NCBI RefSeq assembly: GCF_036013745.1
Contig: NZ_CP107880.1
Span: 806,001-870,000 of the forward strand
DNA length: 64,000 nt
Origin: Streptomyces sp. NBC_00483
GTDB lineage: Bacteria; Actinomycetota; Actinomycetes; Streptomycetales; Streptomycetaceae
Reading direction: 5' to 3'
Shown one piece after another: positions 15,800-24,752 of the stretch (position 1 is its first letter; each line of letters opens with the position of its first letter). A model generated the notes under the pieces. The model was not told where the DNA came from. It saw only the letters and a list, made by a program, of their open reading frames with translations, and did no database searches. Position numbers and translations under genes: made by a program.

Positions 15800-16112
15800 G
15801 ACGATGTCCTTCGGTGCCGCCGGGCGGGACGGGCCACCCTGGATCGCCGGCGCCTGGCACCGCATCGGGTGCGACGAAATCACTGGTGCGATCCGTGGCC
15901 CGCCGGGGACGTCCAGAACTGCGGAAGGACGGGACACGCGTCCTTGCCGCCGCCCCAACTCACCAGGCGGAGTACGCTATTTCGGTCCGGGCCAAGGTGG
16001 ACCCGGACGACTGCGAGGACCGTAGCAGGAGCCGGAGCGGAGCAGCCGTACGGCCGGGGAGCCACGGAGCCCGCGCACCCGTGAGCTGGGACTCGGCTAG
16101 CCTTGCTGGACG
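15800..16112. other. Intergenic region without recognised gene
   Basis: 313 bases between the divergent MFS remnant and the methyltransferase gene. Apart from a small inverted repeat (gcacc-gcatcg-ggtgc around 15858) and a TAGCCT box about ten bases before the + strand ATG, I see nothing in it. Confidence 0.5.
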
Positions 16113-17312
16113 ATGAACCGCACAGATCAGCCCGCGCCGGCCCCTCGCCTGACCACTCCCTGGGGAGACGTCGACCTCGCCCGCTTCCCGGAGAACCCCC
16201 GCGACCTGCTGCGCGCATGGGACGCCGCGGACACGTACCTGCTGCGGCACCTCGCCGACACGGGAACGGACCTGACGGGCGCGGTGACGGTGGTGGGCGA
16301 CCGCTGGGGCGCGCTGGCCACGGCGCTCACGGGGATCCCCGGCTGTACGCCGACCCTGATCTCGGACTCGTACCTCGGCCAGCAGGCGACGTACGCGAAC
16401 CTGACCCGGAACGAGCACACGGGCACCCGCCTCCTCACCACGCAGGACACCCCTCCCGCGACCATCGACGTCCTCCTCGTCCGCGTCCCGAAGAGCCTCG
16501 CCCTCCTCGAGGACCAGCTGCACCGCCTGCGGCCCGCCGTGCACGCGAACACGGTGGTGATCGGCACCGGCATGGTGAAGGAGATCCACACCTCGACGCT
16601 GAACCTGTTCGAGCGGATCATCGGCCCGACGCGTACGTCGCTGGCGGAGAAGAAGGCGCGGCTCATCTTCACGGAGCCGGACCCGACGCTCGCCCCGGCC
16701 CCGAACCCGTGGCCGCACACCTACGAACTCCCGTCCGACATCGGCCCGTTGTCCGCCCGCCCGGTGGTCAATCACGCGGGCGTGTTCTGCGCGGAGCACC
16801 TCGACATCGGCACCCGTTTCCTCCTCCAGCACCTCCCGCGGGCCACGGACGCGCGCAGGATCGTCGACCTGGGCTGCGGCAACGGAGTCGTCGGCACGAG
16901 CGCCGCGCTCACCCACCCGAACGCGGACGTCCTCTTCACGGACGAGTCGCACCAGGCGGTGGCCTCGGCGGAGGCCACGTACACCGAGAACGTCGGAGAC
17001 CGACCGGGCAAGGCCGAATTCCGCGTCGCCGACGGCCTCGCCGACACACCTCCCGGCAGCGTGGACCTGATCCTGAACAACCCGCCGTTCCACACCCACC
17101 AGGCCACGACGGACGCGACGGCGCACCGCATGTTCACCCAGGCCCGCGCGGCACTCCGCCCCGGCGGCGAGCTGTGGGTGGTGGGCAACCGGCACCTCGG
17201 CTACCACGTCAAGCTGCGCCGCCTGTTCGGCAACAGCCAACTGGTCACCAGCAACGCGAAGTTCGTGATCCTGAAGGCGGTCAAGCAGGAGCCTCGCGAC
17301 CGGCGCGGCTGA
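16113..17312 (+). CDS. RsmC/RlmG-type rRNA (guanine-N2) methyltransferase-like protein
   Basis: A 399-residue two-domain protein. The N-terminal half is a degenerate methyltransferase-like domain (TLISDSYLGQQATYANLTRN). The C-terminal half binds S-adenosylmethionine: RIVDLGCGNGVVGTSAAL (about 247-264), and the catalytic NPPF motif as LILNNPPFHTHQ (about 319-330). Duplicated domains with an NPPF motif match RsmC and RlmG, which methylate guanine N2 in rRNA. The position modified is not proven here. There is no Shine-Dalgarno; a TAGCCT box ends about ten bases before the ATG, so the message may be leaderless or nearly so. It is convergent with the HAD gene, six bases apart. Confidence 0.82.
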   Translation: MNRTDQPAPAPRLTTPWGDVDLARFPENPRDLLRAWDAADTYLLRHLADTGTDLTGAVTVVGDRWGALATALTGIPGCTPTLISDSYLGQQATYANLTRNEHTGTRLLTTQDTPPATIDVLLVRVPKSLALLEDQLHRLRPAVHANTVVIGTGMVKEIHTSTLNLFERIIGPTRTSLAEKKARLIFTEPDPTLAPAPNPWPHTYELPSDIGPLSARPVVNHAGVFCAEHLDIGTRFLLQHLPRATDARRIVDLGCGNGVVGTSAALTHPNADVLFTDESHQAVASAEATYTENVGDRPGKAEFRVADGLADTPPGSVDLILNNPPFHTHQATTDATAHRMFTQARAALRPGGELWVVGNRHLGYHVKLRRLFGNSQLVTSNAKFVILKAVKQEPRDRRG

Positions 17313-17318
17313 GCGCGT

Positions 17319-17978
17319 TCAGGCGGACCGGACGACGTGGTGGATCGCGGCCGCGACGTCGACGGCGACATGGGTGGGCCGGTAGCCGTCCGCGGCCCAG
17401 GCCCGCCCACCCGAGACCCATACGCTCCGCAGCCCGAGCGCGTGGGCACCCGCGATGTCGGCATGGGGTGAGTCACCGACGACCCACGCCCCCTCCAGGG
17501 GAACGCCGACGGCGTCGGCGGCCGCCCGAAAGATCCCCGGATCCGGCTTCTTGTGACCGACGGCCTCGGAAACGGCCCACCCCTGAACAAGCCGGTCGAG
17601 CCCGCTGGTCCGCATCTTCGCCACCTGCTGAGCAGTACGGCCGTTCGTCACGATGCCGCAACTCCAGCCCCCCGCCCGCGCTTTGACCAACGCATCGCGA
17701 GCGTCCTCCGCCAGGACGACACGATCCGCACCACCCCCATCAAGAAGCGCACGAACGGCCGCGACAGGCACCACATCGCCGTACCTGTCCGCCATCGCCG
17801 CGGCGACTTCCCCACGCGCCGCGTAGCCACCGCCATCCAGATCCATCACCCATCCGACATCGACGGCGGCCAAGCCGTACTCGGCGAGGAAGTCCACGAC
17901 GGCTGCACGGAATGCGGCATCTCGGTCGACCAGGGTGTTGTCCAGATCCAGCAACAGGAGCGGCAGCGGAAGCGGCAT
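17319..17978 (-). CDS. HAD-superfamily hydrolase (phosphatase-like)
   Basis: A 219-residue HAD protein with all four motifs: DLDNT near residue 11 (nucleophile Asp11 and Asp13), SCGIVTNG (Thr/Ser), GHKKPDPGIF (Lys) and VVGDSPHADIAGA (acidic pair). A cap domain lies between motifs 1 and 2. The family (YjjG/phosphoglycolate-phosphatase-like) dephosphorylates small metabolites; the substrate is unknown. An ATG preceded by weak ribosome-binding sequence starts it. Confidence 0.85.
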   Translation of the reverse strand: MPLPLPLLLLDLDNTLVDRDAAFRAAVVDFLAEYGLAAVDVGWVMDLDGGGYAARGEVAAAMADRYGDVVPVAAVRALLDGGGADRVVLAEDARDALVKARAGGWSCGIVTNGRTAQQVAKMRTSGLDRLVQGWAVSEAVGHKKPDPGIFRAAADAVGVPLEGAWVVGDSPHADIAGAHALGLRSVWVSGGRAWAADGYRPTHVAVDVAAAIHHVVRSA

Positions 17979-18034
17979 GACCGGAAGTGAATCACGCTCC
18001 GCAAAACCGAGCGCCGCCGCACGCTGTCGGCTGG

Positions 18035-18544
18035 TTACGCACGGGCCACGCCATGCCAGTACGCCGCGATCTTCGAGGTCTGCCGCACGATGCGGTCGGG
18101 TTGCGGCGGCGCAGGCCAGAACTGGAGGAGGTAGTGGTCGGCCGCATCGCCCTCCACACGCGTGTCAAGATCATGCCCACGGTCCATCCCCCGCCCGCTG
18201 TAGCGCACCCGGTAGTCGGTCTCCTCGAGTCCGAGCGGCCAGTCCCGCTCCCCGGCCCACTGCTGCAAGCAGGAATCGCCGGAGAGGGGCCGGAAGGACA
18301 CCTCCACGATGTCCTCCCACACCGGGTCGACAGCGGGTTCACGGTCGTGGACTTCTACGGTGAAGCCCACATCCCCCGTGTGCAGTCCGGTGACCAGCCA
18401 CAGAAAGCCCGGGACCGCCGCGCCGCACAGACCGGATGCCTGTCCGGCGAACGTCTCATCCAGATCCGGTTGGTCATCGTGATCGCTGACCACGTAGACC
18501 TGCCCATACGAAACATGAACCTCACCCGTAACCGGCCTGTGCAC
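18035..18544 (-). CDS. Hypothetical actinobacterial protein
   Basis: A 169-residue acidic, soluble-looking protein of no family I recognise. Features: no signal peptide, many aspartates and glutamates in the first half (VVSDHDDQPDLDETFAG), a central tract PLSGDSCLQQWAGERDWPLGLEETDYRVRYSGRGMD, and a C-terminal region AADHYLLQFWPAPPQPDRIVRQTS that resembles conserved Streptomyces proteins of unknown function. GTG start at 18544 with GGGGAGGGG about eight bases upstream. Codon bias is typical, so I consider it real. Confidence 0.65.
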   Translation of the reverse strand: MHRPVTGEVHVSYGQVYVVSDHDDQPDLDETFAGQASGLCGAAVPGFLWLVTGLHTGDVGFTVEVHDREPAVDPVWEDIVEVSFRPLSGDSCLQQWAGERDWPLGLEETDYRVRYSGRGMDRGHDLDTRVEGDAADHYLLQFWPAPPQPDRIVRQTSKIAAYWHGVARA

Positions 18545-18684
18545 CAGGGCCCCTCCCCATACAGGCCGCCAGCGTCAGCGGCCATCGTGGCGTCATGCTA
18601 AGCGGCCCCACTGACAGTGCGAGGTGCTGCCACCTGCGGCCCATCCCGAGAGGCGCGACAGTGAAAACTATGAGTGCCTGAGTG

Positions 18685-18707
18685 GTGACGGGATGCGTAT
18701 CCGTCAC
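18685..18707 (+). promoter_or_regulatory. Small hairpin in the chaplin leader
   Basis: gtgacgg and ccgtcac (7-bp arms) around a nine-base loop, ending 26 bases before the chaplin start. It is likely to be in the leader RNA, or alternatively an operator; role unknown. Confidence 0.3.
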
Positions 18708-18733
18708 GTCTTCGTCTCACTCAAGGAGTCTTC

Positions 18734-18973
18734 ATGAAGCCCATGATCAAGCTGGGTCTCACGGCAGCTGCGGCCGGCGTCGCCGTCCTCGGAACAGCTG
18801 GCATCGCCGCCGCCGACACCGACCCGTTTGGTGTGGCGCAGAATTCGCCGGGCGTCGTCTCCGGCAACGTGGCTCAGGTCCCGGTGCACATCCCGGTCAA
18901 CGCCTGTGGCAACTCCCTCGATGTCGTCGGCCTGCTCAACCCGGCCTTCGGGAATGCCTGCTTCAACAAGTAG
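18734..18973 (+). CDS. Short chaplin
   Basis: A 79-residue secreted protein: signal peptide of about 27 residues (ending AGIAAADT) followed by a single chaplin domain. Visible motifs are NSPGVVSGNVAQVPVHIPVNACG and NSLDVVGLLNPAFGNACF, with the two conserved cysteines flanking the domain. Short chaplins (ChpD-H type) assemble into amyloid-like fibrils that lower surface tension so that aerial hyphae can leave the aqueous phase. A strong AAGGAG lies six bases before the ATG and a perfect terminator lies just after the stop, so it is transcribed alone. Which chp paralogue it is cannot be told without comparison. Confidence 0.93.
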   Translation: MKPMIKLGLTAAAAGVAVLGTAGIAAADTDPFGVAQNSPGVVSGNVAQVPVHIPVNACGNSLDVVGLLNPAFGNACFNK

Positions 18974-18980
18974 TGACGCA

Positions 18981-19019
18981 ACGAAGCCCCCTCCGCCGCA
19001 AAGGCGGAGGGGGCTTCGT
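18981..19019 (+). terminator. Chaplin terminator
   Basis: A perfect 17-bp stem (acgaagccccctccgcc / complement) with a five-base loop gcaaa, eight bases past the chaplin stop. Confidence 0.9.
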
Positions 19020-19079
19020 CGTTCGCCGGCCCTGACCCGCACCTTGTAGGAACGTCCCCCTCCGGGCCACGATGCCCGC

Positions 19080-19757
19080 ATGAAGGGTGATCTTTTTGCG
19101 AGCGAGTACATGGTGCAGCCCGCCGTCGCGCCGGGCATGACCGTTCAGAACGCCAAGTCGATCCGGTATGTGATCGACGGCGAAATGCTGGCTCGGCAGG
19201 GGGCGATGGTCGCGTACCGGGGGAATCTGAAGTTCGAGCGGAAGGGGCAGGGCGTCGGCGGCATGCTGAAGCGTGCCGTCACCGGGGAGGGGCTTCCGGT
19301 GATGAAGGTGCACGGCCAGGGCGAGGCCTGGTTCGCGCAAGAGGCGCAGAACGTGTTCGTCGTGGACATCGAGCCCGGCGACGTGTTCACCGTCAATGGC
19401 CGCAACGTGCTCTGCTTCGACCCCACATTGACGTACGAGATCAAGACGGTGAAGGGCGCCGGGATCAGCGGCGGCGGGCTGTTCAACAGTGTCTTCACCG
19501 GGCACGGCCGGCTCGGACTCGTCTGTGAGGGCAATCCGCTGGTGCTGCCGGTCTCGCCGCAGCAGCCCGTGTACGTGGACACGGACGCGGTCGTCGGGTG
19601 GACCGCCGGTCTGCGTACCTCACTGCACCGTTCGCAGTCGCTCGGCTCGATGATCCGCGGCGGGTCCGGGGAAGCGGTGCAACTCATGCTGGAGGGCGAG
19701 GGGTTCGTGGTCGTACGGCCCAGCGAGGCGACCCCGCAGAAGCCGCAGCAGCACTAG
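19080..19757 (+). CDS. AIM24-family protein
   Basis: A 225-residue beta-rich protein of the AIM24/TIGR00266 family: YVIDGEMLARQGAMVAYRGNLKFERK at the start, GQGEAWFAQEAQNVFVVDIEPGD in the middle, and GLVCEGNPLVLPVSPQQPVYVDTDAVVGWTAGL towards the end. Bacterial members are widespread and of unknown biochemical function; the yeast namesake is a mitochondrial inner-membrane protein. No ribosome-binding site stands out at the ATG. The next gene is convergent with a shared terminator between. Confidence 0.87.
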   Translation: MKGDLFASEYMVQPAVAPGMTVQNAKSIRYVIDGEMLARQGAMVAYRGNLKFERKGQGVGGMLKRAVTGEGLPVMKVHGQGEAWFAQEAQNVFVVDIEPGDVFTVNGRNVLCFDPTLTYEIKTVKGAGISGGGLFNSVFTGHGRLGLVCEGNPLVLPVSPQQPVYVDTDAVVGWTAGLRTSLHRSQSLGSMIRGGSGEAVQLMLEGEGFVVVRPSEATPQKPQQH

Positions 19758-19771
19758 CGCCGGTGTAGTCA

Positions 19772-19802
19772 GTGCTCCGGTACCTGACCAGTACCGGAGC
19801 AC
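19772..19802. terminator. Bidirectional terminator
   Basis: gtgctccggtac and its exact complement (12-bp arms) around seven bases, located between two convergent genes whose stops lie 15 and 19 bases away. It suits both. Confidence 0.85.
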
Positions 19803-19820
19803 CAGCAGAGCGGGAATCGC

Positions 19821-20714
19821 TCAGACGATCAGGACCCGGCGCCCGCGCGTGTGACCCGCCTGGCTGTCGACGTGCGCCGCCGCGGCCTCGGCCAGCGCGT
19901 ACGACCTCTCGACCGGGATGTGCAGCTTCCCCCGAGAGATGAGGTCCACGGCCTCGGCCAGCGCCTGCGGCACACTCCCGGCCGCGCCCGAGAACCGGAC
20001 CCCGAACTCGGGCGCACCGAGGTCGGCGATGGAGATCACCTTCTGCGGGTCCCCGGTCAGCTCGACGAGTTCGCGGATCACGCCCGAGCCGGCCAGGTCG
20101 AACGCCGCGTCGACCCGGCCGATCCCCCGCACCCGCTCGACCCAGCCCTCGCCGTACGTCGTGGCGTGGGCGCCCAGGCCGCGCAGGTAGTCCTGGTTCG
20201 CGGCCCCGGCCGTACCGATCACCTTGATGCCGCGGTCGCGGGCGATCTGCAGCACAGCAGAGCCCACTCCCCCGGACGCGCCGCTGACGAGCAGTGTCTG
20301 CCCCGGCCGGACACCGGCCTCGCGGATGAGGCGCAGCGCGGTCTCCACCACGGACGGGTATCCCGCGGCCTCTTCGAACGTCAGCTCCTCGGGCATGCGG
20401 GCCCAAGCCGTCAGCACGGCGAACTCGGCGTAGGTGTCGATTCCTTCGCCGAACGCCCGGTCCCCGACCTCGGCCCCTTCGACGCCCTCACCGACCTCGT
20501 CCACCACCCCCGCGGCGTCAAGGCCGACCCCGGAGGGCAGTTCGATCGGATGGGCCCCCAGCACCTGCCCCTCGCGGATCCTCCAGTCGACGGGGTTCAC
20601 GCCGGCAGCGCGCACGGCGATGCGTATCCGGCCGGGGCCCGCATGGGGATCCTCGGCGTCGATCAGGTGCAGCACGTCAGGGCCGCCGAACTCGGCGAAG
20701 CTCACTTTTTTCAT
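19821..20714 (-). CDS. NADP-dependent MDR oxidoreductase (quinone oxidoreductase-like)
   Basis: A 297-residue medium-chain dehydrogenase/reductase without catalytic zinc ligands. GroES-like N-terminal part (AAGVNPVDWRIREG, PSGVGLDAAGVVDEVGEGV), then a Rossmann domain with LLVSGASGGVGSAVLQIARDRG. This is the zeta-crystallin/quinone reductase type, which reduces quinones or enones with NADPH. It is divergent from a TetR gene and the 87 bases between them hold a perfect 19-bp palindrome. It is therefore probably repressed by that regulator and induced by an electrophilic compound (inference). Confidence 0.88.
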   Translation of the reverse strand: MKKVSFAEFGGPDVLHLIDAEDPHAGPGRIRIAVRAAGVNPVDWRIREGQVLGAHPIELPSGVGLDAAGVVDEVGEGVEGAEVGDRAFGEGIDTYAEFAVLTAWARMPEELTFEEAAGYPSVVETALRLIREAGVRPGQTLLVSGASGGVGSAVLQIARDRGIKVIGTAGAANQDYLRGLGAHATTYGEGWVERVRGIGRVDAAFDLAGSGVIRELVELTGDPQKVISIADLGAPEFGVRFSGAAGSVPQALAEAVDLISRGKLHIPVERSYALAEAAAAHVDSQAGHTRGRRVLIV

Positions 20715-20726
20715 GCGGCCGACCGT

Positions 20727-20745
20727 AACACTAACCGTTAGTGTT
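20727..20745. promoter_or_regulatory. 19-bp palindromic TetR operator
   Basis: AACACTAAC-C-GTTAGTGTT, a perfect 9-bp inverted repeat around one base, in the middle of the divergent region. A further half-site (cggttagtt) follows at 20752-20760. Length and placement are typical of TetR-family operators. Confidence 0.7.
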
Positions 20746-20801
20746 TCACGACGGTTAGTTTTTTATAGCTGTTGTTCTTTTGCATCTGCTAGCGTTCGAG
20801 C

Positions 20802-21440
20802 ATGACCGAGCCGCCGTCCGGACGTCGCGAGCGCAAGAAGGCCGCGACCCGCCAGAAGATCGCCGATAACGCCCTGCGGCTCTTCCTGGATCGCGGGTAC
20901 GACGCGGTGGGCATCCGCGACGTGGCCGCCGAGGCCGACGTGGCCGTGACCACGGTCTTCTCCCACTTCGCCTCGAAAGAGGCCCTGGTCTTCGAGCAGG
21001 ACCAGGACTTCGAGCAGCGCCTCACGCGGGCAGTCAACGACCGGGCGCCGCACGAGCCCCTCATCCCCGCACTGCGCCGCGAGATCGAGGCCCTGGTCCG
21101 GCACTGCACAGCGGACAGCTCCGCCCCGATCTGGCAGATGATCGAGTCCTCGCCGGCCCTGCGGAAGTACGACGAGTCGATGCGGCTGCGCCACGCGGAG
21201 TCGCTGGCCGCGGCCATCGCCGCCGACCCCGACCTGCCGCACACCGCCACGGCCTGCCGGACGATCGCGAGGTTCGTGATCGACGCGTTCGCGCTGGCCC
21301 GCGAGGCGGCCGAGCCGGACGGCGCACTCGACGAGATCTTCCGGATGGTCGAGGCCGCCTGGGAGGCCGGCCGCCCCGCGACCGACGCCGACACCGACGC
21401 CAACACCGATACCGACACCGGCGCTAAAGCGACGGCCTGA
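20802..21440 (+). CDS. TetR-family transcriptional repressor
   Basis: A 212-residue repressor. Helix-turn-helix in residues 12-55 (ATRQKIADNALRLFLDRGYD, IRDVAAEADVAVTTVFSHF). The all-alpha ligand domain follows, then an Asp/Thr/Ala-rich tail of about 15 residues (ATDADTDANTDTDTG). No Shine-Dalgarno precedes the ATG, while TAGCGT (20790-20795) lies six bases upstream, which fits leaderless transcription. The probable target is its own operator and the divergent oxidoreductase. Confidence 0.9.
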   Translation: MTEPPSGRRERKKAATRQKIADNALRLFLDRGYDAVGIRDVAAEADVAVTTVFSHFASKEALVFEQDQDFEQRLTRAVNDRAPHEPLIPALRREIEALVRHCTADSSAPIWQMIESSPALRKYDESMRLRHAESLAAAIAADPDLPHTATACRTIARFVIDAFALAREAAEPDGALDEIFRMVEAAWEAGRPATDADTDANTDTDTGAKATA

Positions 21441-21448
21441 GGGTCACC

Positions 21449-21907
21449 CTAGAAGACGTGCGGCGTCGCGTTCGCGTGTTCCTCCACCGCGATCCGCGCC
21501 AACTTCGTCAGCATCATTCCGTTGCGGACCGCCACCAGATAGTCCACCGGGAGCCCGTGCATCCGCGTGCCCGGGCCCCTGAGCGGGTGCCAGTCGAGGA
21601 CGAAGAGGGTGTGCTCGGCCCACGGGATGAGGGTCATCGCGATGCGGGCGGCCCCGAACGGGTCCGCCTTCGCCTCGAGTTCGAGGCGCTGCTCCGGCTC
21701 GCAGATCCGGACCGTGCTGGTGTCGTCGAGGGTCAGCGGGCCGAGGCCGACCCGCACCTTGAGCGCGGCGCCCACATCCGGCCACGCGGGATCGACGTCG
21801 AGCACCTGCCGGGTTCCCGTCACCCACTCCCCGTAGCGGTATCCGTCCGAGAGCAGCGCCCAGACCTCGGAGGGTGAACTCAGGATCAGTCGACGGGTTC
21901 TGGCCAT
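21449..21907 (-). CDS. SRPBCC-family (polyketide cyclase/START-like) protein
   Basis: About 152 residues with the SRPBCC ligand-binding pattern: LILSSPSEVWALLSDGYRYGEWV at the N-terminus, VRVGLGPLTLDDTSTVRICEPEQRLELEA, and a C-terminal helix LVAVRNGMMLTKLARIAVEEH. These proteins bind hydrophobic ligands in a helix-grip cavity; function unknown here. I use ATG 21907. A GTG four codons upstream (21919) is possible, but AGGAG is then only one base away. Convergent with the TetR gene (nine bases). Confidence 0.78.
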   Translation of the reverse strand: MARTRRLILSSPSEVWALLSDGYRYGEWVTGTRQVLDVDPAWPDVGAALKVRVGLGPLTLDDTSTVRICEPEQRLELEAKADPFGAARIAMTLIPWAEHTLFVLDWHPLRGPGTRMHGLPVDYLVAVRNGMMLTKLARIAVEEHANATPHVF

Positions 21908-22086
21908 GGGGTCCGTCACGCTCCTGTTCCCGTGTTCCCAGCGGACACGGATGCCGTATTTCAGGACAAAACTAACAGCGGGCCCGCCCCCTCGCCCGAG
22001 GAGGCGGGCCGCGCCCGGATCGGTCCATCGGTCCCGAAGGACGCGTATACGTCGCGTACACACGGGGGCTCCGCGACAATTGCGCG

Positions 22087-23604
22087 ATGACAGCGACGGC
22101 TGGTCCTACTCCCGACGCCGCCCCCGGCATCCGGCTCTCGTCGGCGCGCGGGCGGTGGATCCTCGCGTGCGTGGTGCTGGCGTCCGGGATGGCCATGCTC
22201 GACGGGACGGTCGTCAACGTCGCCCTCCCGACCATGGGACGCGACCTCGGCGCCTCCCTGTCCGCGCTCCAATGGGTCGTCAACGCCTACATGCTGACGC
22301 TGTCCGCACTGCTCCTGTGGGGCGGCGCGATGGGCGACCGGATCGGGCGACGGCGGGCGCTCGTGCTGGGTGTGGCGTGGTTCGCGGTGGCCTCCGCGGC
22401 GTGCGGACTCGCCCCGAACGAGGGCACGTTGATCGCGGCGCGGGCGCTGCAGGGGGTCGGCGGGGCGCTGCTGACCCCCGGGTCGTTGGCGCTGGTGCGG
22501 TCGGTGTTCCACCCCGACGACCAGGCCCGCGCGGTGGGCGCCTGGTCGGGTCTTACCGGCGTCGCGGGGGCGCTCGGGCCGTTCCTCGGTGGGTGGCTGA
22601 TCGATGGGCCCGGGTGGCGGTGGATCTTTCTCATCAATGTGCCGATCGCCGTCGTCGTGCTGGTCATCGCCCTGCGCCACGTCCCCGAGAGCCGGGACGC
22701 CGCGGCCGCGGACGCCCCCTTCGACCAGGTCGGTGCCGTGCTCGCGGCGGTGAGTCTGGCCGGGGTGAGTTACGCGCTGATCGGGTCGTCGGGCGGTGCG
22801 TTCTCCGTGGCGGCCGGCCTCGCCGCGCTCGTCGGTGTCGCCGCGGGTGTCGCCTTCGTGGCCGTGGAGCGGCGGCGGGCCGCGCCGATGCTGCCGCCGT
22901 CGCTGTTCCGCTCACGCCTGTTCAGCGCCGCGAACGGGATGACGCTGTGCCTCTACGCGGGGATCGGCGGCATCCTGTTCATGCTGCCCGTCCAGCTTCA
23001 AGTCGCCCTGGGATACGACGCGTTGCAGGCGGGAGTGGCGACGTTGCCGGTGACCGCGATGATGCTGCTGCTGTCGCCCAGGGCCGGTGATCTGGCACGC
23101 CGGGTGGGGCCGACGCCGCCCCTGGTCGTGGGACCTGTCGTCGCCGCGGTCGGGGCGCTGCTCATGTTGCGGATCGGTCCGGGGTCTCCGTACGCGGCCG
23201 ATGTGCTGCCCGCGGTCGCCGTCCTCGGGCTCGGCATGAGCCTCTTCGTGGCCCCGCTGACGACGACGGTGCTCGCGTCGGTGGAACCGGAGCACGCCGG
23301 CCTCGCCAGTGGCGTCAACAACACGGCGGCGCGGGTCGCACAGCTGCTGGTGGTCGCCGCGCTGCCGCTGGCCGTCGGCCTGTCGGGCGATGCGTACACG
23401 CGGCCCGAGTCCGTGGACACGTCGTTCCACCGGGCCGCGGCCGGCTGCGCCGCGCTGTTCGTACTGGGCGCCGCCACGGCGGCCCTGTTCATCCGGCCAC
23501 GCTCGGTGCGCCCGCGCCTGGAGGCCGCGCCCCGCCCGCAGTGCCGGTCCCATCTCGGGGTCTCCGCACCGGCGTTGGAACCGGGCGACGAGCGGCGCCG
23601 GTAG
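22087..23604 (+). CDS. MFS drug exporter, DHA2 (EmrB/QacA) family
   Basis: A 505-residue transporter with about 14 hydrophobic spans. Motif A-like [16 protein letters not shown] follows the second span; [20 protein letters not shown] in the first span is the DHA2 hallmark; motif C-like [16 protein letters not shown] lies in span 5. It exports toxic or self-made small molecules using the proton gradient. It stands alone, divergent from the SRPBCC gene, with no local regulator visible. Confidence 0.9.
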   Translation: MTATAGPTPDAAPGIRLSSARGRWILACVVLASGMAMLDGTVVNVALPTMGRDLGASLSALQWVVNAYMLTLSALLLWGGAMGDRIGRRRALVLGVAWFAVASAACGLAPNEGTLIAARALQGVGGALLTPGSLALVRSVFHPDDQARAVGAWSGLTGVAGALGPFLGGWLIDGPGWRWIFLINVPIAVVVLVIALRHVPESRDAAAADAPFDQVGAVLAAVSLAGVSYALIGSSGGAFSVAAGLAALVGVAAGVAFVAVERRRAAPMLPPSLFRSRLFSAANGMTLCLYAGIGGILFMLPVQLQVALGYDALQAGVATLPVTAMMLLLSPRAGDLARRVGPTPPLVVGPVVAAVGALLMLRIGPGSPYAADVLPAVAVLGLGMSLFVAPLTTTVLASVEPEHAGLASGVNNTAARVAQLLVVAALPLAVGLSGDAYTRPESVDTSFHRAAAGCAALFVLGAATAALFIRPRSVRPRLEAAPRPQCRSHLGVSAPALEPGDERRR

Positions 23605-23666
23605 GCAGGGCGCAGTCGTACGTCGGCCGCGGCCGCGAATTCGCGTGCACGCGGCGCCCGACCCTG

Positions 23667-24488
23667 ATGGGATCATCCGTCGTGAACGATCATTTCCTCA
23701 GCGACCCGGACCTGACGGACAGGATGGAGCGGAACCTGGCGGAGCACGCCTGCCATCTGCATCGCGGCATGGACGGCGCGACCGTCACGGAGGCCGATGA
23801 CCTCCTGATTGCCGACAGCGGCCTGGACGACGACACCTTCAACATCGTCGCCGCGGCCCGCTTCACCGACGGCACCTCGGCGGCACGTATCGCCGAGACA
23901 CAGCGCGCGCTGGCTCGCACCGGGCGTCCGTTCTCCTGGTGGGTCGGGCCCGCCTCGACGCCACCGGACCTCGGCGCCCACCTGGCGGCGGCCGGTCTAC
24001 CGACGGCCGAACGCGAGACGGCGATGTGGGCCGAGCTGGACGACACCCTGCCGGCGCCCGACGTGCCCGGACTGGACATCCAGGCGGTGGCCACGCCCGA
24101 GCAACTCGCCGACTACGCCGCCGTTCTCGCCGCGAACTGGACCCCACCCGCCGACACGGTCCGCCGCTTCTTCGCCCAGGCCTCACCGCAGGCCCTCGAC
24201 CCGCGCTGTGAGGCCCGCTACCTGGTCGGCTACGTGGACGGCCGCCCGGTCTGCTCGGCCGAGATGTTCCACCACGCGGAGGTCGCCGGGATCTACAACA
24301 TCAGCACGCTGTCCGCCCACCGCCGGCGCGGCTACGGCGGCGCCATGACCCTCGCCGCACTCCACACGGCCCTCGACCGGGGCCACCGCATCGCGGTCCT
24401 CCAGGCGTCCCCCGACGGCGAACCCGTGTACCGCAGGCTGGGGTTCCGCACCTGCGGCGAGTTCACCGAACACGCCGTCACGCCCTGA
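23667..24488 (+). CDS. GNAT-family N-acetyltransferase
   Basis: About 273 residues. The C-terminal half is a GNAT domain: [30 protein letters not shown] contains the acetyl-CoA-binding R-R-x-G-Y-G loop, and [18 protein letters not shown] closes the fold. The N-terminal 130 residues look like a degenerate second GNAT domain ([19 protein letters not shown]). Substrate unknown. The start could be ATG 23667 or GTG 23682; neither has a good ribosome site. A terminator hairpin begins at the stop. Confidence 0.82.
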   Translation: MGSSVVNDHFLSDPDLTDRMERNLAEHACHLHRGMDGATVTEADDLLIADSGLDDDTFNIVAAARFTDGTSAARIAETQRALARTGRPFSWWVGPASTPPDLGAHLAAAGLPTAERETAMWAELDDTLPAPDVPGLDIQAVATPEQLADYAAVLAANWTPPADTVRRFFAQASPQALDPRCEARYLVGYVDGRPVCSAEMFHHAEVAGIYNISTLSAHRRRGYGGAMTLAALHTALDRGHRIAVLQASPDGEPVYRRLGFRTCGEFTEHAVTP

Positions 24489-24519
24489 CCCGGCCCCTCG
24501 AAACCATCACGGGCCGGGT
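24488..24519 (+). terminator. Hairpin after the GNAT gene
   Basis: acccggccc and gggccgggt (9-bp arms) around a 14-base loop that starts at the stop codon. Confidence 0.55.
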
Positions 24520-24752
24520 GTGGGCGCCGGAGGTCCGTGACCTGCCCCTGCGGCAGTCGGCGGCGCTGTCGGACCCGGCGGGGCCGCCCCGACAACACGT
24601 AGCCGGCTGACGTAAGGTTCCTCCCCGCGGCCGCTGCCGCCCCACCCAATGTCAGGGCGCCAGCGGCCGTTGGTACGCCCCCCACCCACCCCGAAAAAGC
24701 GCGCCGGCACAGCACGGCGCCGCACTGACGATCCCGGAACGAGGCCCCCACC

